Notes: a model not told the origin generated them from the sequence alone. 64,000 nt of DNA from Cryobacterium cheniae (GCF_004403395.1 NZ_SOGN01000035.1:1-64000), one strand, 5' to 3'. Positions 1 through 9,286 are shown, numbered from the stretch's first letter. Numbers and translations: made by a program.

Positions 1-1
1 G

Positions 2-1054
2 CCGGACCGCATCGGGGTGCGCGAGGCGCGCGCCCGGTTCCGCGGCGGGCGCGGCTACCTGGCCGCCTGCACGCTCGGGCTGCCGACCCGGGAAACGGAG
101 GCTGCCCTGCGCGCGGACGCCGACGCGTGGGCGCTGGGAACCGCGTCGGTGGCGGGGTACGCCGCCGTGGTCGAACGGGTTCGGCACGCGTATGCCGGGC
201 TCGTCATGGTGCCGGCGAGCCGGGTCGCGATCGGGTCGCAGGCATCCGTGCTGGCCGGCCTGGTCGCGGCAAGCGTGCCCGACGGCGCCGAGGTGCTCTG
301 CGTCGACGGCGACTTCAGCTCGATGGTGTTCCCGTTCCTCAGCCAGGCGCACCGAGGGGTCACCGTGCGCCACCTGCCTCTGACCGAGCTGGCCACCGGG
401 ATCACCGCCGACACCTGGCTCGTGGCGTTCTCGCTCGTGCAGTCCGCCACCGGTGCCGTCGCCGACACCGCGGGGATTGTGGCCGCCGCCCACGCTCACG
501 GGAGCTTCACGCTCTGCGACACGACGCAGGCCGCCGGGTGGATGCCGGTGGACGCATCCGTCTTCGACGCCACCATCTGCCACAGCTACAAGTGGCTCTG
601 CGCCCCGCGCGGCGTGGCCTTTCTGACCGTGGCGGAACGGCTGGGCGCCCTGCTGCACCCGGTGCAGGCCGGCTGGTATGCCGGCCGAGACCCGTGGGCA
701 TCCTGCTACGGACCGGGCATGGATCTCGCGCTCGACGCGCGCCGCTTCGACGTCTCCCCGGCCTGGAATGCCTGGGTGGGCGCCGAGCCGGCACTGCACC
801 TGTTCGGCCGACTCGACCTGGCGGAGGTGCGCGACCACGCGGTGGCCCTGGGCGACGCGCTCTGCGCCGGCCTCGGCCTTGCCCCGGCCGGTCAGTCGAT
901 CGTGACCTGGCCGGATGCCGGCGGCACTGACCTCGACCGCCTCACCCGGGCGGGCCTGACCGCGTCGGGCCGGGCCGGACGGGCGCGCGTCGCCTTTCAC
1001 CTCTGGAACGACGAGGACGACGTCGCCGACGCCCTGCGCGCCCTCCGCCCGTAG
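2..1054 (+). CDS. Class V aminotransferase (5' end outside window)
   Basis: PLP-dependent aminotransferase or cysteine desulfurase-like enzyme of fold type I. Numbered from the GTG at 17, the likely PLP lysine is K192 in SYKWLCAPRG, and D168 in CDTTQ is the usual aspartate that contacts the pyridine nitrogen. The frame stays open to the window edge (PDRIGV before the GTG), so the real start is probably upstream and the gene is annotated as 5' partial. No cysteine loop or Fe-S partner is visible, so a desulfurase role is not supported. The substrate is unknown. It converges with the DJ-1 gene across a long hairpin. Confidence 0.8.
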   Translation, partial: PDRIGVREARARFRGGRGYLAACTLGLPTRETEAALRADADAWALGTASVAGYAAVVERVRHAYAGLVMVPASRVAIGSQASVLAGLVAASVPDGAEVLCVDGDFSSMVFPFLSQAHRGVTVRHLPLTELATGITADTWLVAFSLVQSATGAVADTAGIVAAAHAHGSFTLCDTTQAAGWMPVDASVFDATICHSYKWLCAPRGVAFLTVAERLGALLHPVQAGWYAGRDPWASCYGPGMDLALDARRFDVSPAWNAWVGAEPALHLFGRLDLAEVRDHAVALGDALCAGLGLAPAGQSIVTWPDAGGTDLDRLTRAGLTASGRAGRARVAFHLWNDEDDVADALRALRP

Positions 1055-1106
1055 CCGTACGCACCGCATCCCGACACGGACAACCACCGACGGAGACCCC
1101 TCACAA

Positions 1107-1174
1107 CCTCGCCGAACCGTGAGCAACGCCCCTGAACGAGAAGGAAACAGGGGCGAACTCACTGCTCGGCGAGG
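1107..1174. terminator. Long interrupted hairpin between convergent genes
   Basis: Three nested pairs of arms are visible: CCTCGCCGA with TCGGCGAGG, GTGAG with CTCAC, and CGCCCCTG with CAGGGGCG around a 13-nt loop. It lies between the 3' ends of the aminotransferase (+) and the DJ-1 gene (-), so it probably serves as a two-way terminator. The U-tracts are weak (GGTTTGGG on the plus side). Confidence 0.55.
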
Positions 1175-1195
1175 TTTGGGTGGGTTTGAGGGCGA

Positions 1196-1903
1196 CTACT
1201 TCTTCGCGGTGACGGCGGCGATGATCTCGCCGGCGAGAGCGGCGGAGGAGGCCGGGTTCTGGCCGGTGTAGAGGTTGCGGTCGATTTCGGTGTGCTCCCC
1301 CCACGCCTCGCCGGCGACGAAGACGGCGCCCAGCTCGACCAGGCGGCTCTGCACGAGCCACTTCGCCTTCGGGGCAAGTCCGCCGAGGGTCTCCTCCTCG
1401 TCGGTGAAGCCGGTCATCCGGTAGCCGGTGAAGGGCCAGCTGCCGTCAGCGCGCTTAGCGGCGAGCATCGCGGCCGGGGCATGGCAGACCACGCCGAGGA
1501 TGAGACCGGAGTCGAGGGTCTCGGTCATGATGGCTCCGGAGACGGCGTCGACGGCCAGGTCTTCCATCGGCCCGTGGCCGCCGGGGTAGAAGACCACGTC
1601 GTAGTCGGCGACCGTGATGTCCGCGATCGAGCGCGGCTCGTCGAGTTCACTGCCGATGGTGTCGAGGTAGGCCACGATGGCCGCGGCGCGGTCTTCTCCG
1701 CCGGCCGCCTCGGGCGCCAGGCTTCCCGCGTCGATGGTGGGGGCGACGCCGTCCGGCGTTGCGATGGTGATCTGCCAGCCGGCCTCGGTGAACAGACGGT
1801 GCGGCTCGGCGAGCTCTTCGGCCCAGTAGCCGGTCGGGTGCAGAGAGCCGTCGTTGAGGGTCCAGTGGTCAGCGGCGCTGACGACGAAAAGTACGGAATT
1901 CAT
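1196..1903 (-). CDS. DJ-1/PfpI family type 1 glutamine amidotransferase-like protein
   Basis: 235-residue protein of the DJ-1/PfpI superfamily, closest in pattern to the Hsp31/YhbO-like glyoxalase III and protein-repair enzymes. The nucleophile elbow is C140-H141 in GVVCHAPAAML. An acidic residue in GYWAEE (29-30) matches the usual glutamate partner, and FYPGGHG at 106-112 is the second conserved glycine-rich turn. The ATG at 1903 was chosen over the longer frame to 2122 because GGAGAACCC sits directly before it and the protein then begins at the family's usual first strand (MNSVLFVVSAAD). It is 49 bp downstream of the oxidoreductase on the same strand and probably co-transcribed, which suggests a shared role in detoxifying reactive carbonyls (inference). 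Confidence 0.85.
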   Translation of the reverse strand: MNSVLFVVSAADHWTLNDGSLHPTGYWAEELAEPHRLFTEAGWQITIATPDGVAPTIDAGSLAPEAAGGEDRAAAIVAYLDTIGSELDEPRSIADITVADYDVVFYPGGHGPMEDLAVDAVSGAIMTETLDSGLILGVVCHAPAAMLAAKRADGSWPFTGYRMTGFTDEEETLGGLAPKAKWLVQSRLVELGAVFVAGEAWGEHTEIDRNLYTGQNPASSAALAGEIIAAVTAKK

Positions 1904-1952
1904 GGGTTCTCCAGAGTTTGTGATCGTGTGAAATGGATGATGTCGAAAAAAG

Positions 1953-2972
1953 TCAGACGTTCGTGCTGACGACCATCTTGCCGGTGTTCTCGCCGCGCAT
2001 GAGGCCGAGGAAGGCGTCGACCGCGTGGTCGATCCCGTCGACCACGGTCTCGTCGAAGACGACCTCACCCGAGGCCAGCCAGCCCGCCATGTCGGCCGAG
2101 AACGCGGGGAAGTGCTGCACATAGTTCCCCACGATGAAGCCCTGGAGGGTCAGCCCGCGGCCGATCATGTTGGCCAGGTTGCGGGGGCCGGGGGCCGCCT
2201 CGGTGTTGTTGTATACGGAGATCGCGCCGCAAAGGGCCGCGCGTCCGCCGTCGTTGAAGTTGGCGAGTGCCGCCTCGAGGTGCTCCCCGCCGACGTTGTC
2301 GAAGTAGACGTCGATGCCGCCCGGAGCCGCGGCGGCGAGCTGCTCGGCGATGTCGCCGTCCTTGTAGTTGAAGGCGGCATCGAAGCCGTACTTCTCGGTC
2401 AAAACGGCGACCTTCTCGGCCGACCCGGCGGAACCGATCACGCGCTTCGCGCCCTTGAGACGGGCGATCTGCCCGACCATGCTGCCCACGGCGCCCGCGG
2501 CGCCGGACACGAAGACGGTGTCGCCTTCCTTGAGGCCGGCGACCTCGAGCAGGCCGACGTAGGCGGTGAGGGCGGTCATACCCAGAACGCCGAGGTAGGC
2601 GGATAGCGGCACGCCGGGCAGCTCCGGCACAACCCGGAAGCCGGCCGCGTCTTCCTGCACCAGGTCACGCCAGCCGAACTGGTGCACCACGACGTCGCCG
2701 ACGGCGACCGCGTCAGTGGCGGATGCGACGACGCGGCCGACGGCGCCGCCGGTCATGGTCTCCCCCAGCGCGTAGGGGGCGGAGTAGGACTTGACATCGT
2801 TCATCCGGCCACGCATATAAGGATCGACCGAAATGAATTCGTTGGCAACGCGAACCTGGCCCGGGGTCAGCTCGGGCAGGTCGATGCGGATGGTGCCGAA
2901 GTCGGCATCCGTCGGCCAGCCGGCGGGGCGGGCGACGAGCTGGACCTGGGTACTGGTGGTGGGCGAGGCCAT
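1953..2972 (-). CDS. NADP-dependent MDR-family oxidoreductase (zinc-free, CurA-like)
   Basis: 339-residue medium-chain reductase of the zinc-independent leukotriene B4 dehydrogenase / curcumin reductase / YncB group. The N-terminal GroES-like domain contains SVDPYMRGRM (about 47-56), typical of this group, and there are no zinc-ligand cysteines. The Rossmann domain carries VSGAAGAVGSMVGQ (about 154-167) for NADP binding. These enzymes reduce the double bond of alpha,beta-unsaturated ketones and aldehydes. The gene is divergent from a TetR regulator over a 7-bp dyad at 3014-3035, so it is probably induced when the regulator binds a substrate-like ligand (inference). Confidence 0.88.
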   Translation of the reverse strand: MASPTTSTQVQLVARPAGWPTDADFGTIRIDLPELTPGQVRVANEFISVDPYMRGRMNDVKSYSAPYALGETMTGGAVGRVVASATDAVAVGDVVVHQFGWRDLVQEDAAGFRVVPELPGVPLSAYLGVLGMTALTAYVGLLEVAGLKEGDTVFVSGAAGAVGSMVGQIARLKGAKRVIGSAGSAEKVAVLTEKYGFDAAFNYKDGDIAEQLAAAAPGGIDVYFDNVGGEHLEAALANFNDGGRAALCGAISVYNNTEAAPGPRNLANMIGRGLTLQGFIVGNYVQHFPAFSADMAGWLASGEVVFDETVVDGIDHAVDAFLGLMRGENTGKMVVSTNV

Positions 2973-3013
2973 GGGGGGCTCCTCTGCTATTTCGTAACGG
3001 ATGGTCTAATATA

Positions 3014-3035
3014 TTGTGTACTGAGCGATACACAA
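3014..3035. promoter_or_regulatory. Putative TetR operator between oxidoreductase and regulator
   Basis: Perfect inverted repeat TTGTGTA, 8-nt spacer, TACACAA, in the 94-bp space between two divergent genes. Its place and dyad form suit autoregulation by the adjacent TetR-family protein together with control of the oxidoreductase. Confidence 0.6.
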
Positions 3036-3066
3036 AACTACTCACAGCGAAAACGGAGGAATCACG

Positions 3067-3684
3067 ATGGGACGGCTGCGGACTTTCGAGCGCCAGACCG
3101 TGGTGCAGGCGGCCAGGGACCTGTTCTGGGACCGGGGCTTCGACCTGGTGTCACTCTCCGACCTCGAGCTCGTCACCGGGCTCAAACGGTCCAGCCTCTA
3201 CCACGCCTTCGGCAGCAAACGCGGGCTCTTCGACGCCGCCGTCGAGGACTACCAGGACGCGGTCATCCGCCCGCGGCTGCGTATTCTGACCGGGCCGGGC
3301 ATCGGCAGGGGGTCGCTGCTCGCCTACTTCGACAATCTCCGGTCGTCGGTCGCCGCCCTGCCGGAGGACTCCCCGCGGCGCGGCTGCCTGCTGGTGAATT
3401 GCGCTGCGGGTCTCGCCGGGCACGACGACCCGGCCCGCCGGGTGGTCGAGGGCTACCGAGCCGAGCTCACAAGCACCCTGCAGGACGCCCTTCGCGCGGC
3501 CGCAGTCCACGAATCCGGGCCGGACCGCTCCCCCGAGCGCGCGCGCACCCTCGCCTCGCTCGGGATGAGCGCCATGCTGCTCGCCCGGGTCAACGCAAGC
3601 GAGTCGGTGTCGCTGCTCGACACGGCGACGGAGCAGATCCGGTCGTGGTTCCCCGAGGGCACCGAACCCGGACCCGCCGCCTGA
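3067..3684 (+). CDS. TetR/AcrR family transcriptional regulator
   Basis: 205-residue regulator. The N-terminal helix-turn-helix covers about residues 8-54, with DLELVTGLKRSSLYHAFGSKRGLFDAAVEDY matching the TetR recognition-helix region in form (broken here only for reading: DLELVTGLKRSSLYH, then AFGSKRGLF). The C-terminal half has the CLLVN segment seen in the AcrR/YcdC-like TetR_C group. The ATG is preceded by GGAGGA seven bases upstream. It is divergent from the MDR oxidoreductase and likely represses both that operon and itself through the dyad at 3014-3035. Confidence 0.88.
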   Translation: MGRLRTFERQTVVQAARDLFWDRGFDLVSLSDLELVTGLKRSSLYHAFGSKRGLFDAAVEDYQDAVIRPRLRILTGPGIGRGSLLAYFDNLRSSVAALPEDSPRRGCLLVNCAAGLAGHDDPARRVVEGYRAELTSTLQDALRAAAVHESGPDRSPERARTLASLGMSAMLLARVNASESVSLLDTATEQIRSWFPEGTEPGPAA

Positions 3685-3706
3685 CAGCAGCCGCGCAGTC
3701 TGACAG

Positions 3707-4471
3707 TCAGGCGCGCCGCACCGGGTTCGCCAGCACGCCGATGCCGGCGATCTCGACCTGCACGGCGTCGCCGTCCACGACGGACGCGGACCGGCCGGGG
3801 GCGCCCGTCAGGATGACATCGCCCGGCAGCAGGGTGAACACTCCGGAAAGGAAGGAGATCATCTCCGCGACGGTGTGCTTGAGCAGCGTCGCGGTGCCCG
3901 TCTGGAAGACCTCACCGTTGATGCGGGACTCGATGGTCAGCCCGGTCCAGTCGTATTCGGTGTCGATGACGGGCCCCAGCGGGCAAAACGAATCGAAGCT
4001 CTTGGCCCGCGTGAGGTGGCCGTCGCGCTCCTGCAGGTCCCGGGCGGTGACGTCGTTGGCGACCGTGTAGCCCCAGATGGAGTCCTCGGCATCGGCGACG
4101 GACACGTTGCGGGTGATCTTGCCGATCACGATCGCGAGCTCGCCCTCGACGTGCACGTCGTGCGACGGCGCCGGGAGCGTGATCGAGTCGCCGGGGCCGA
4201 CGACGCAGGTGTTCGGCTTGAGGAAGAACCGGGGCTCGCCCGGTGCGACGGCGGACTGCTCGGCCGCGTCGGCGAAGAAGGACCACGCCATGCCCACGAT
4301 CTTCGACCGCGGGATCACCGGGGCGAGCAGCTTCACGTCGCGCAGGGCCTCGCGCTGCCCGGTCGGGTCGAAGCCCGCGAACATCGGGTCGCCCTTCAGC
4401 ACCACGATCTCGTCGTCGTCGATGATGCCGAACGAGATGAGTCCCTCGTGGCTGAAACGTGCGATCTTCAC
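3707..4471 (-). CDS. Fumarylacetoacetate hydrolase family protein
   Basis: 254-residue FAH-superfamily enzyme (2-hydroxyhepta-2,4-diene-1,7-dioate isomerase / acylpyruvase-like). The short N-terminal segment is followed by the catalytic core with the metal-binding pattern HVEGELAIVIGK, in which both glutamates are expected metal ligands, then GYTVANDVTARDLQ, the K of the FDSFCPLGP segment, and LLPGDVILTGAP near the end. These enzymes hydrolyse or decarboxylate beta-diketo acids using Mg2+. The GTG start at 4471 overlaps the ilvE stop by four bases (GTGA), so the longer frame to 4972 was rejected. Position after leuB-ilvE suggests co-transcription; the real substrate cannot be told. Confidence 0.85.
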   Translation of the reverse strand: MKIARFSHEGLISFGIIDDDEIVVLKGDPMFAGFDPTGQREALRDVKLLAPVIPRSKIVGMAWSFFADAAEQSAVAPGEPRFFLKPNTCVVGPGDSITLPAPSHDVHVEGELAIVIGKITRNVSVADAEDSIWGYTVANDVTARDLQERDGHLTRAKSFDSFCPLGPVIDTEYDWTGLTIESRINGEVFQTGTATLLKHTVAEMISFLSGVFTLLPGDVILTGAPGRSASVVDGDAVQVEIAGIGVLANPVRRA

Positions 4472-5613
4472 GCTTGTCCCGCCGGGGCGTCGAGTCGGGT
4501 GAGCCAGCCGTGGCGGTCGGGCAGACGCCCGTACTGGATGTCGGTCAGCTCCTGGCGGAGCGCCATCGTGATCTCCCCGGCCGGGGCATCCGGGTCGCCG
4601 ATGGAGAGGTTCGGGCCCTTGAGCTGAGAGATCGGGGTGACGACGGCGGCCGTGCCGCAGGCGAACACCTCGGTAATGGCACCGGATGCAACTCCGTCCT
4701 GCCATTCGCCGAGCGTCACGTCGCGCTCCTCCACGGTCAGGCCGCGGTCCCGTGCCAGCTGCAGGATGCTGTCGCGGGTGACGCCCTCGAGGATCGAGCC
4801 GGTCAGGCGCGGGGTGACGAGCGTGTCGGTGCCGTGGACGAAGAAGACGTTCATGCCGCCGAGCTCGTCGATGCGACTGCTCGTCTCCCCGTCGAGGAAG
4901 AGCACCTGGGCGCAGCCGTTGTCGTAGGCCTGCATCTGAGGCAGCAGGCTGGCGGCGTAGTTGCCGCCGCACTTGGCCGCCCCGGTGCCGCCGCGCCCGG
5001 CGCGGGAGTACTCGGTCGAGAGCCAGATCTTGATCGGCGCCACCCCGTCGGAGAAGTAGGCGCCGGCCGGGCTGGCGATCACGTAGTAGCCGACCTGGTG
5101 TGCGGCCCGCACACCGAGGAAGCTCTCGTTCGCGATCATGAACGGCCGCAGGTAGAGGCTGGTCTCCGGGGCGGAGGGCACCCAGTCGCCGTCAACGGCG
5201 ACGATCTGCCGGATCGATTCGATGAAGTCGGCCTCGGAGAGCTCCGGCAGGGCGAGACGGCGCGCCGAGCGCTGCAGACGCTCGGCGTTCTTCTCCGGGC
5301 GGAAGGTCCAGATCGACCCGTCGGCGTGGCGGTAGGCCTTCAGCCCCTCGAAGATCTCCTGGCCGTAGTGCAGCACCGAGGAGGCCGGGTCGAGTTGCAG
5401 CGGCCCGTAGGGCATGACCCGGGCGTTGTGCCAGCCCTCGTCGAGGGTCCAGTCGATGGCGACCATGTGGTCGGTGAACTTCTTGCCGAAGCCGGGGTCG
5501 GCGAGGATCTCCTCCCGCTCGATCTCCGTTCGGGCCGCCGTGGACGGCGTCAGGCTGAACTTCAGCGGGAACGTGGTGGTGCCGGATGTCGTCGCGGGCG
5601 CTGCCTGGGTCAT
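4468..5613 (-). CDS. ilvE: Branched-chain amino acid aminotransferase
   Basis: 381-residue class IV aminotransferase of the long actinobacterial/eukaryotic type (BCAT group II). K214 in [13 protein letters not shown] is the Schiff-base lysine; [10 protein letters not shown] (87-96) and [17 protein letters not shown] hold the substrate- and phosphate-binding loops. It catalyses the last, reversible transamination of leucine, isoleucine and valine with glutamate. The ATG overlaps the leuB stop by four bases (ATGA) and its own stop overlaps the next GTG start, so leuB-ilvE-FAH form a translationally coupled operon. Confidence 0.96.
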   Translation of the reverse strand: MTQAAPATTSGTTTFPLKFSLTPSTAARTEIEREEILADPGFGKKFTDHMVAIDWTLDEGWHNARVMPYGPLQLDPASSVLHYGQEIFEGLKAYRHADGSIWTFRPEKNAERLQRSARRLALPELSEADFIESIRQIVAVDGDWVPSAPETSLYLRPFMIANESFLGVRAAHQVGYYVIASPAGAYFSDGVAPIKIWLSTEYSRAGRGGTGAAKCGGNYAASLLPQMQAYDNGCAQVLFLDGETSSRIDELGGMNVFFVHGTDTLVTPRLTGSILEGVTRDSILQLARDRGLTVEERDVTLGEWQDGVASGAITEVFACGTAAVVTPISQLKGPNLSIGDPDAPAGEITMALRQELTDIQYGRLPDRHGWLTRLDAPAGQA

Positions 5614-6683
5614 TGGATTCCCTTGTCTGTCAGTCGAGTCACGATGGCATCGCCCACGGCGCTGGTGCTCCGGGGGGTGCCGAGAGCCGCACGGGCCACG
5701 ATGTCGGCGGTCACGGCGGCACTCACCCGGGCCGCGGCATCCGTCAGTCCGAGGTGCTCCAGGAGGAGCACCACCGAGAGGATGGCCGCCGTGGGGTCAG
5801 CCAATTGCTTTCCCGCGATGTCCGGTGCCGAACCGTGTACCGGCTCGAACATGCTGGGGAACCTGCCTTCGGGGTTAATGTTCCCGGAGGCCGCAAGACC
5901 GATGCCGCCGCTGATTGCCGCCGCGAGATCGGTGAGGATGTCGCCGAAGAGGTTGTCCGTGACGATGACGTCAAATCTACTCGGATCCGAGACCAGGAAA
6001 ATCGTGGCCGCGTCCACGTGCAGGTAGTCGACCGTCACATCCGGGTACTCGGCCGCGACGGCGATGACGATCCGCTGCCACAGGCTACCGGCGAAGACGA
6101 GCACATTGGTCTTGTGCACGAGGGTGAGGTGGCGGCGGGGCCGACCCTGGGCCTGGGCGAAGGCGTAGCGCACCACACGCTCGACGCCAAAGGCCGTGTT
6201 GACGGAGACCTCGTTGGCCACCTCGTGCGCGGTGCCCTGCCGGATCGCTCCGCCGTTTCCCACGTACGGGCCCTCCGTGCCCTCCCGAACGACGACGAAG
6301 TCGACGTTGCCGGGTGCCGCCAGCGGGCTCTGCACGCCGGGGAAGAGCACGCTCGGGCGCAGGTTCACGTAGTGGTCGAGCGAGAAGCGCAGCTTGAGCA
6401 GCAGTCCGCGCTCGATGTTCGCGTTGGCGAGGCGGGGATCCCCCGGCACGCCGCCGACGGCACCGAGCAGGATGGCGTCGTGGCCGGCGATCGCCGCGAG
6501 GTCGTCGTCGGTGAGCACATCGCCGGTCTCGAGGAACCGGGCCGCGCCCAGGGAGAACCAGGTGGCGTCGAAAGTGACGTCGTCGGCCGCCGTCACCGCT
6601 TCGAGAACCTTGACCGCTTCGGCGACGACTTCGGGGCCGATCCCGTCACCGGGAATGACAGCAAGCTTGATGAGAGGGGACAT
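5610..6683 (-). CDS. leuB: 3-isopropylmalate dehydrogenase
   Basis: 357-residue NAD-dependent decarboxylating dehydrogenase, third step of leucine synthesis. The N-terminus [15 protein letters not shown] is the family signature; NADEAD-type metal and substrate residues lie in [20 protein letters not shown], the PROSITE isocitrate/isopropylmalate dehydrogenase region. The ATG at 6683 starts the conserved N-terminus, whereas extending to 6755 adds 24 residues with no family match. It heads the leuB-ilvE-FAH operon. It is divergent from the small membrane protein at 6785, with about 100 bp between the starts for both promoters. Confidence 0.96.
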   Translation of the reverse strand: MSPLIKLAVIPGDGIGPEVVAEAVKVLEAVTAADDVTFDATWFSLGAARFLETGDVLTDDDLAAIAGHDAILLGAVGGVPGDPRLANANIERGLLLKLRFSLDHYVNLRPSVLFPGVQSPLAAPGNVDFVVVREGTEGPYVGNGGAIRQGTAHEVANEVSVNTAFGVERVVRYAFAQAQGRPRRHLTLVHKTNVLVFAGSLWQRIVIAVAAEYPDVTVDYLHVDAATIFLVSDPSRFDVIVTDNLFGDILTDLAAAISGGIGLAASGNINPEGRFPSMFEPVHGSAPDIAGKQLADPTAAILSVVLLLEHLGLTDAAARVSAAVTADIVARAALGTPRSTSAVGDAIVTRLTDKGIQ

Positions 6684-6784
6684 TCGACTCCGTATGTCTG
6701 GAAGTTGGCTGTAGATAAACCCTACTGCGACGCATCGAGTGTCTAAGCTGGACAACTCCTGATAACCAAAAGAAAGCAGTCAGC

Positions 6785-7051
6785 ATGAGTATCGGATTCG
6801 GAATCTTCCTCCTCGTCGTCGGCGCCGTCATGGTGTTCGCCCTGAACATCTCCGTGGATTGGATGGACATCGAGCTGGTCGGCTACATCCTGATGGCCGC
6901 CGGCGCCGTCATCACCGTCCTCGGCATCGTGCTGCTGACCCGCAAGCGCAGCAGCATCACCACGACCCGCAGTGCCGTCGACCCCGCCAGCGGCGAACAG
7001 GTCACGTCTCGGAAGAGCTCCGTCGACGATAACCCGACGAACGGTATCTAG
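6785..7051 (+). CDS. DUF6458-type small two-helix membrane protein
   Basis: 88-residue protein with two predicted membrane helices (about 3-21 and 29-50) joined by a short loop, then a polar tail RKRSSITTTRSAVDPASG. This architecture and wording match the DUF6458 family that is common in Actinomycetota; no function is known. The upstream AAAGAAAG may serve as a weak ribosome site. It is divergent from leuB and convergent with the exporter at 7074. Confidence 0.75.
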   Translation: MSIGFGIFLLVVGAVMVFALNISVDWMDIELVGYILMAAGAVITVLGIVLLTRKRSSITTTRSAVDPASGEQVTSRKSSVDDNPTNGI

Positions 7052-7073
7052 CAGACCGGCGGCTGGCGGCGGC

Positions 7074-8609
7074 TCACGTGGCCTTGCGCAGGGTGACCAG
7101 CGCCACGAACGCCGCCGCCAGCACCAGAATGGTGCCGATCCAGGCCGTGGGCCCGATGCCGCTGGTGAAGGCGTCCCGGGCCGACGCGAGCAGCACCTCG
7201 GCCAGACCCGCCGGCAGCCCCTCGGCCACCGCCACCGCCCCGCCCAGAGTCTCCGCCGCCGCCGCGCTCTGCGCCGCGGTGAGCGCCTCCGGCAGCTCGA
7301 CCGCGCTGCGGTATGACGCCGTCAGGATGGTGCCGAGCACGGTCGTGCCGAGCACGGCGCCCAGCTCGTACGCCGTTTCGCCGACGGCGGATGCCGCCCC
7401 CATCTTGTCTGCCGGGGCGTTCGCCACGATCAGTTCGTTCGAAACCGTCTCGGCCGCGCCGATCCCGACACCGAGGGCCACGAAGACCAGGGCGATGCCG
7501 GCGGCGTCGAGGTCTGCCCCGCCCAGGGCAGCGGCCGCATAGCCTGCGGCCGAGATCAGTAACGCCACCGGCACGACGAGCGCAGGGCGCACGCGCCGGG
7601 CGATAGGCACGATCACCAGACCCGACACGATCATCGCCGCCAGTCCCGGCACGAGCACCAGTCCGGCTTCCAGGGGCGAGAGGGCCAGCACGAGCTGCAG
7701 GTACTGGGAGACGAAGAACAGGCCGCCCACGAGGGCCACCACGCTCAGGAGGTTGACGCCGATCGCCCCGCTGAAGGCACCCTGCCGAAACAGCCCGAGG
7801 TCGATCATCGGGTGCGTCAGACGAGGCTGGCGGCGCGCGAAGAGGATGCCGGCGGCGAGTCCGAGCACAATCGGTCCGACCGAGAAGGGCGTGGGTCCGT
7901 GTTCGGCCAGGGCTTTGATCCCATAGACGATCGGCAGCATGGTTGCCAGCGAGAGCGCGATGCTCGGGGCGTCGATGCGGCCGGGGTTCGGGTCGCGGGA
8001 CTCGGGCACGACCAGCGGCCCGAGCACCAGCAGCGGCACGAGCAGCGGCACGGCGAGCAGGAAGACGGAGCCCCAGGCGAAGTGTTCCAACAACACGCCG
8101 CCCACCACGGGGCCGAGCGCGCTGCCGGCGGCGAACCCGCTCGCCCAGATCGCGATCGCCAGTCGGCGCTGGTTGCGGTCGGTGAAGACGGATCGCAACA
8201 GGGACAGGGTCGGCGGCATCAGCATCGCGCCGAAGAAGCCCAGCACGGCACGGTCGACGATGAGCCACTCGACGCTCGGAGCGAAGGCCGCCACCACGGA
8301 GACGGCGCCGAAGCCGGCCGACCCGATCAACAACAGCCGGCGGCGCCCGATGCGGTCACCGAGGCTGCCCATGGCCACCAGGAGGCCGGCGAGCATGAGC
8401 GGGTAGATGTCGATCACCCAGAGCAGCTGCGTGCCGGTCGGGCGGAGGTCCTCTGAAATGGCCGGCAGGGCGAGGTTGAGCACCGTGTTGTCGATCGAGA
8501 CCAGGAGCACGGGCAACATCAGCACGACAAGCGCCCACCAGCGGCGGCGGGGGCTGATCGCCCGGCCGACGGCGGCGACGGTGATGGTCTCTCGGACGGA
8601 ATTCGACAC
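7074..8609 (-). CDS. MFS exporter, DHA2 family (14 helices), multidrug type
   Basis: 511-residue drug:H+ antiporter resembling SmvA/QacA/LfrA. Motif A is visible as GSLGDRIGRRRLL in the loop after helix 2, and motif D1 (NTVLNLALPAISEDL) follows helix 1. About 14 hydrophobic segments fit DHA2 and not the 12-helix DHA1. The GTG at 8609 is chosen because the protein then begins just before the first helix (WWALVVLMLPVLL); the much longer frame to 9050 runs through the operator and regulator gene. Expression is very likely controlled by the divergent TetR protein binding the double operator at 8641-8687. Substrates such as quaternary amines or biocides are suggested by the family only. Confidence 0.9.
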   Translation of the reverse strand: MSNSVRETITVAAVGRAISPRRRWWALVVLMLPVLLVSIDNTVLNLALPAISEDLRPTGTQLLWVIDIYPLMLAGLLVAMGSLGDRIGRRRLLLIGSAGFGAVSVVAAFAPSVEWLIVDRAVLGFFGAMLMPPTLSLLRSVFTDRNQRRLAIAIWASGFAAGSALGPVVGGVLLEHFAWGSVFLLAVPLLVPLLVLGPLVVPESRDPNPGRIDAPSIALSLATMLPIVYGIKALAEHGPTPFSVGPIVLGLAAGILFARRQPRLTHPMIDLGLFRQGAFSGAIGVNLLSVVALVGGLFFVSQYLQLVLALSPLEAGLVLVPGLAAMIVSGLVIVPIARRVRPALVVPVALLISAAGYAAAALGGADLDAAGIALVFVALGVGIGAAETVSNELIVANAPADKMGAASAVGETAYELGAVLGTTVLGTILTASYRSAVELPEALTAAQSAAAAETLGGAVAVAEGLPAGLAEVLLASARDAFTSGIGPTAWIGTILVLAAAFVALVTLRKAT

Positions 8610-8640
8610 GGCAACGACTGCTTTCGGCTTAAGGAACGGA

Positions 8641-8687
8641 TACTGTACCGTCCAGACGGTAAAGTAAACCGTCCAGACGGTACAGTA
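8641..8687. promoter_or_regulatory. Double, nested TetR operator (QacR-style layout)
   Basis: Two identical copies of the dyad ACCGTCCAGACGGT (8647-8660 and 8668-8681) have centres 21 bp apart, two helical turns. The outer flanks TACTGTACCGTC and GACGGTACAGTA are exact reverse complements, so the whole 47 bp is one near-palindrome. It sits between the exporter and TetR starts and ends six bases before the TetR ATG. Confidence 0.8.
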
Positions 8688-8692
8688 GCACC

Positions 8693-9286
8693 ATGAGCTC
8701 TGATACCGCAGCCCCGGCCGGGAACGTGCCACACCCCTCCCCCACGCGCGATCGCATCCTGAATGCGTTCGCGCACCTCCTGATCGACCAGGGCGAACGG
8801 GCGACCACACTCGAGGCGGTTGCGGCGGCGGCCGGCCTGTCCAAGGGCGGCCTGCTCTACCACTTCGGGGCGAAGGACGCGCTCGTGGAGGGGCTCCTGG
8901 CCCGGCTCGACGCGCTCGTCGCCGACGATGTCGAACAGATTCGAGCGGCCCCGGCCGGAGCCGTCGACTACCTGATCCGAACCTCGATGAGCGAGGGAAC
9001 GGTGCTCGACCAGTCGATCGGCGCGGCCGTCCGGCTGGCGCAGGGGGCACATCCGCTGGCCAATGCGGCCCTGGCCTCTACTCGGCGCCAATGGCTGAGC
9101 GTCATCGAGGAGGCGGTGGGAGACCCGGACGTGGCGGAGGTGATCATGCTCGTCAGTGACGGGCTGTACTACGAATCCACGCTCGCGAGCCCCGGCCAGC
9201 CTGCCGTCGATGACGCATCGACGACGAGGCTGGACCGGTTGCTCGCGGTGATCGGCCGAATGACCGACGGAACGGCTATTCGGTGA
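8693..9286 (+). CDS. TetR/AcrR family regulator of the adjacent MFS exporter
   Basis: 197-residue TetR-type repressor. Residues about 13-60 form the helix-turn-helix, with TLEAVAAAAGLSKGGLLYHF containing the turn and recognition helix and GAKDALVEGLL closing the domain. The C-terminal part is the TetR_C ligand domain often linked with MFS efflux genes. Its ATG lies immediately after the nested operator, so it should repress its own gene as well as the exporter. Its 3' end overlaps the 3' end of serA by 11 bases, an unusual tail-to-tail overlap between unrelated genes. Confidence 0.9.
   Translation: MSSDTAAPAGNVPHPSPTRDRILNAFAHLLIDQGERATTLEAVAAAAGLSKGGLLYHFGAKDALVEGLLARLDALVADDVEQIRAAPAGAVDYLIRTSMSEGTVLDQSIGAAVRLAQGAHPLANAALASTRRQWLSVIEEAVGDPDVAEVIMLVSDGLYYESTLASPGQPAVDDASTTRLDRLLAVIGRMTDGTAIR

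Noticed and set aside
1933-2124. Small plus-strand frame within the oxidoreductase
   Set aside because: Antisense to the conserved C-terminal part of the oxidoreductase; no own signals.
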